Origin: Verrucomicrobiaceae bacterium | GTDB lineage: Bacteria > Verrucomicrobiota > Verrucomicrobiia > Verrucomicrobiales > Akkermansiaceae | DNA: 64,000 bases | Direction of reading: 5' to 3' | Assembly (NCBI GenBank): GCA_027486655.1 | Contig: JAIXOR010000043.1 | Coordinates: forward strand, 1-64,000 | In this document: one piece after another, positions 62,259 to 64,000 of the stretch | Layout of the letters: each line of letters starts with the position of its first letter | How positions within the stretch are numbered: the first letter of the stretch is position 1 | The notes under the pieces: model-generated | Database searches by the model: none | What the model saw: the letters and a program-made list of their open reading frames with translations, nothing else | Told to the model about the DNA's origin: nothing | Program-made: the position numbers and the translations under genes

Positions 62259-63392
62259 ATGAAACCCGAATCCTCATCTCCCGCCGAACTCGTCCGCTTG
62301 TTGGAATCCGACGCCACGCCCGAGCTCAAGGCCCGGTCCTGCCAACAGCTTGCCATCACCGGCGATGCCACGGCGGTTCCCGCTCTCGCCAGGTTGTTGG
62401 AAGACGCCCGGCTGGGCGACTATGCACGCACCGCGCTTGAGAACATCCCGGCACCAGCCGCCGGTGCCGCCCTGCTCGCCGCCCTGCCCCGGCTCAAGGA
62501 CCTCCTGCTTGCCGGAGCCGTCGATTCCCTCGGCGTGCGCCGCGAGACCGCTGCGGTTCCGGCGCTCATCGCCCTTTCCAAAGACCCCGCGCGCGGCCCG
62601 GCCTCCGGAGCGCTTGCCGCGTTGGGGAAAATCGCCAGCCCCCCGGCCACCGAGGCGATCCTGGCCGCCCTCACAGGCCCGGACCGGAGCGCCGCCGGCC
62701 ACGCCTGCCTGCACGCCGCCCGAATCCTCGGCGGGACGGCCGCCATCAAACTGCTCCAAGCGGTGATCGATGCCAAACCCGAGCCCATCCAGCTTGATGC
62801 CGCCCATTCCCTGCTCTGGAAACTCGAAAGCCGGCCGCTCTACAACGGTTCCTCGCTCGATGGTTGGGAGGGCGACGCCGCGTGGTTCCGCGTGTATGAT
62901 CGCTCGATCGTGGCAGGCAGCCTTGCCCGCTCCATTCCACAGAACGAGTTCCTCGTTTCCAACGACAGTTTCTCCGACTTCGAACTCCGCCTCCAGGTTC
63001 GCCTCGCCAAAGGCCTCGGCAATGGCGGCATCCAGTTCCGCAGCCAGCGCGTCCCCGGATCCCGGGAAATGGCGGGCTATCAGGCAGATCTCGCCAAAGA
63101 TTACTGGGGCGGGCTTTACGACGAAAGCCGCCGCAAAACCTTCCTCGGCACCCGCTGCGATCCCGCGGCTCTCGCCGCCGTGCTGCGGCCGGACGGCTGG
63201 AACGATTACCGCATCCTCTGCGAAGGCACGCACATCCGCCTCTGGGTCAACGGGCTCCTGACCACCGATTTCACCGAAACGGACGCCAGCATCCCGAAAA
63301 CCGGGCACATCGGCCTGCAAATCCACTCCGGCGCTCCCTCGGAAGCCTGGTACCGCGCCATCGTCGTGAAGCCTCTGCCAGCCACCCGCTGA
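62259..63392 (+). CDS. HEAT-repeat protein fused to a DUF1080 (3-keto-disaccharide hydrolase) domain
   Basis: The 377-residue product has HEAT-like helical repeats over about residues 1-185 (LARLLEDARLGDYARTALEN, AAVPALIALSKDPARGPASG). A DUF1080 beta-sandwich follows (LYNGSSLDGWEG, then FELRLQVRLAKGLGNGGIQF, then YQADLAKDYWGGLYDESRRK). No signal peptide is visible, whereas its upstream partner has a Tat signal. DUF1080 members cleave 3-keto-glycosides. The HEAT half may dock the enzyme on a partner. Confidence 0.82.
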   Translation: MKPESSSPAELVRLLESDATPELKARSCQQLAITGDATAVPALARLLEDARLGDYARTALENIPAPAAGAALLAALPRLKDLLLAGAVDSLGVRRETAAVPALIALSKDPARGPASGALAALGKIASPPATEAILAALTGPDRSAAGHACLHAARILGGTAAIKLLQAVIDAKPEPIQLDAAHSLLWKLESRPLYNGSSLDGWEGDAAWFRVYDRSIVAGSLARSIPQNEFLVSNDSFSDFELRLQVRLAKGLGNGGIQFRSQRVPGSREMAGYQADLAKDYWGGLYDESRRKTFLGTRCDPAALAAVLRPDGWNDYRILCEGTHIRLWVNGLLTTDFTETDASIPKTGHIGLQIHSGAPSEAWYRAIVVKPLPATR

Positions 63393-63457
63393 GCAGCCAC
63401 CGCTTTTGCCTTTGCCACGGGGCGGGATAGGCCTTACCAAGGCGCTCCGCCGCGACC

Positions 63458-64000
63458 ATGAGATTGCTCCGCATCCTGATTTTCAAGGAACTCAAAGGAT
63501 ACTTCCTGACTCCTTTCGGATGGGTCGTGCTTGCCTTCGTCACCGTCATGCAGGGCGTCTCCCTGTCCGCCGCCATGAAGGGCTTCCGCGACACTCCGGT
63601 GAAGGACTCGCTGGTCTACGTGACCTTCAACTCACCGCTCTTCTGGTTCTATTTCCTCTTCATCTTCCCGCTCATCACCATGCGGCTCTTCGCCGAGGAA
63701 GAACGCAGCGGCACGCTGGAAACCCTGCTCACCGCCCCGGTCCGCACCTGGCAGGTGGTGCTCTCGAAATACTCCGCAGCGATGATGTTCTTCACCGTGC
63801 TGTGGATTCCCGCACTCGTGCAGTTCAAGATGTTCGGCTGGATCTCCGACCTTCCCCCGGCCTACAGCCCCGGCGCTCTCATCGGCACCTTCTCCATCGT
63901 CATGCTGATGGGCTCCGCGTTCACCGCCATCGGCTGCCTTGCCTCCGCACTCACCTCCTCCCAGATCATCGCCGGCCTCGTCACCATCGGCCTCCTGCTC
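63458..64000 (+). CDS. ABC-2-type permease subunit (GldF/NosY-like), partial
   Basis: The first 181 codons of a membrane protein run off the right edge. It begins MRLLRILIFKELKGYFLTPF and has hydrophobic helices (WVVLAFVTVMQGVSL, WFYFLFIFPLITM, IIAGLVTIGLLL) and the intracellular loop TMRLFAEEERSGTLETLLTA, typical of ABC-2 permeases of the GldF/NosY group. The ATP-binding partner is not in the window. It starts 65 bp after the HEAT-DUF1080 gene. Confidence 0.82.
   Translation, partial: MRLLRILIFKELKGYFLTPFGWVVLAFVTVMQGVSLSAAMKGFRDTPVKDSLVYVTFNSPLFWFYFLFIFPLITMRLFAEEERSGTLETLLTAPVRTWQVVLSKYSAAMMFFTVLWIPALVQFKMFGWISDLPPAYSPGALIGTFSIVMLMGSAFTAIGCLASALTSSQIIAGLVTIGLLL

Overview
The window is GC-rich, densely coded bacterial chromosome. 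Its content points to the Verrucomicrobiota, most likely a Verrucomicrobiaceae-type free-living polysaccharide degrader. Supporting signs are: a lexA gene preceded by TGTTC-N4-GAACA, the LexA operator described for this phylum; a secreted sialate-O-acetylesterase-type enzyme, GH78 alpha-L-rhamnosidases, Gfo/Idh/MocA and DUF1080 proteins; zinc-ribbon/proline-rich membrane proteins; scarce Shine-Dalgarno sequences; and Gram-negative envelope genes (lptE, bamD, kdsD). I saw no tRNA, rRNA, CRISPR array or intact mobile element.

Layout. 1-1400 is a decayed patch: scrambled remnants of a type I restriction-modification locus and a 110-bp tandem repeat. 1.4-5.4 kb holds a secreted esterase, a DKNYY-repeat lipoprotein and argG on the minus strand. 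5.6-10.9 kb holds a CcoI/FixI-like P-type ATPase, a PocR-AraC regulator and a membrane Ser/Thr kinase. 10.9-16.9 kb holds a TPR protein, lexA, a zinc-ribbon membrane protein and a tight operon of ECF sigma, anti-sigma, secreted protein, DUF1573 protein and rhodanese. 17-23.6 kb holds central carbon genes: pyruvate:ferredoxin oxidoreductase with a dihydroorotate-dehydrogenase-like partner, divergent from a biotin-dependent carboxyltransferase. 23.7-29 kb holds a small membrane protein, a TetR regulator, proC-bamD-lptE and a TPR protein. 29-41.7 kb is mostly housekeeping: gatCA, purH, msrA, an NAPE-PLD-like hydrolase, an AEC transporter-to-birA operon, an RRM protein and hprK.

42-48.2 kb is gltB-gltD, with a clear terminator after gltD. 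48.3-64 kb alternates sugar utilisation with housekeeping (kdsD, pyrH-frr). The clearest catabolic unit is 53.3-58.9 kb: L-rhamnose isomerase, an NCS1-family permease, a 55-residue two-helix membrane protein and a GH78-like enzyme, with a divergent AraC regulator. No other rhamnose transporter is present in the window. Together with the second GH78 enzyme and the SGNH esterase, this suggests growth on acetylated, rhamnose-containing plant or algal polysaccharides. The right end holds a GH43-like protein, a lectin-fold secreted protein, a Tat-exported Gfo/Idh/MocA oxidoreductase with a HEAT-DUF1080 protein, and the start of an ABC-2 permease.

Three features fall outside normal gene annotation. 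The tetramer TTAG occurs almost only inside TGTTAG (13 of 17 sites counted by eye). A minus-strand unit of SD, 46-codon ORF and intrinsic terminator lies between two plus-strand genes at 28.8-29.0 kb. Five 7-bp AT-rich units fill the gltB-gltD gap.
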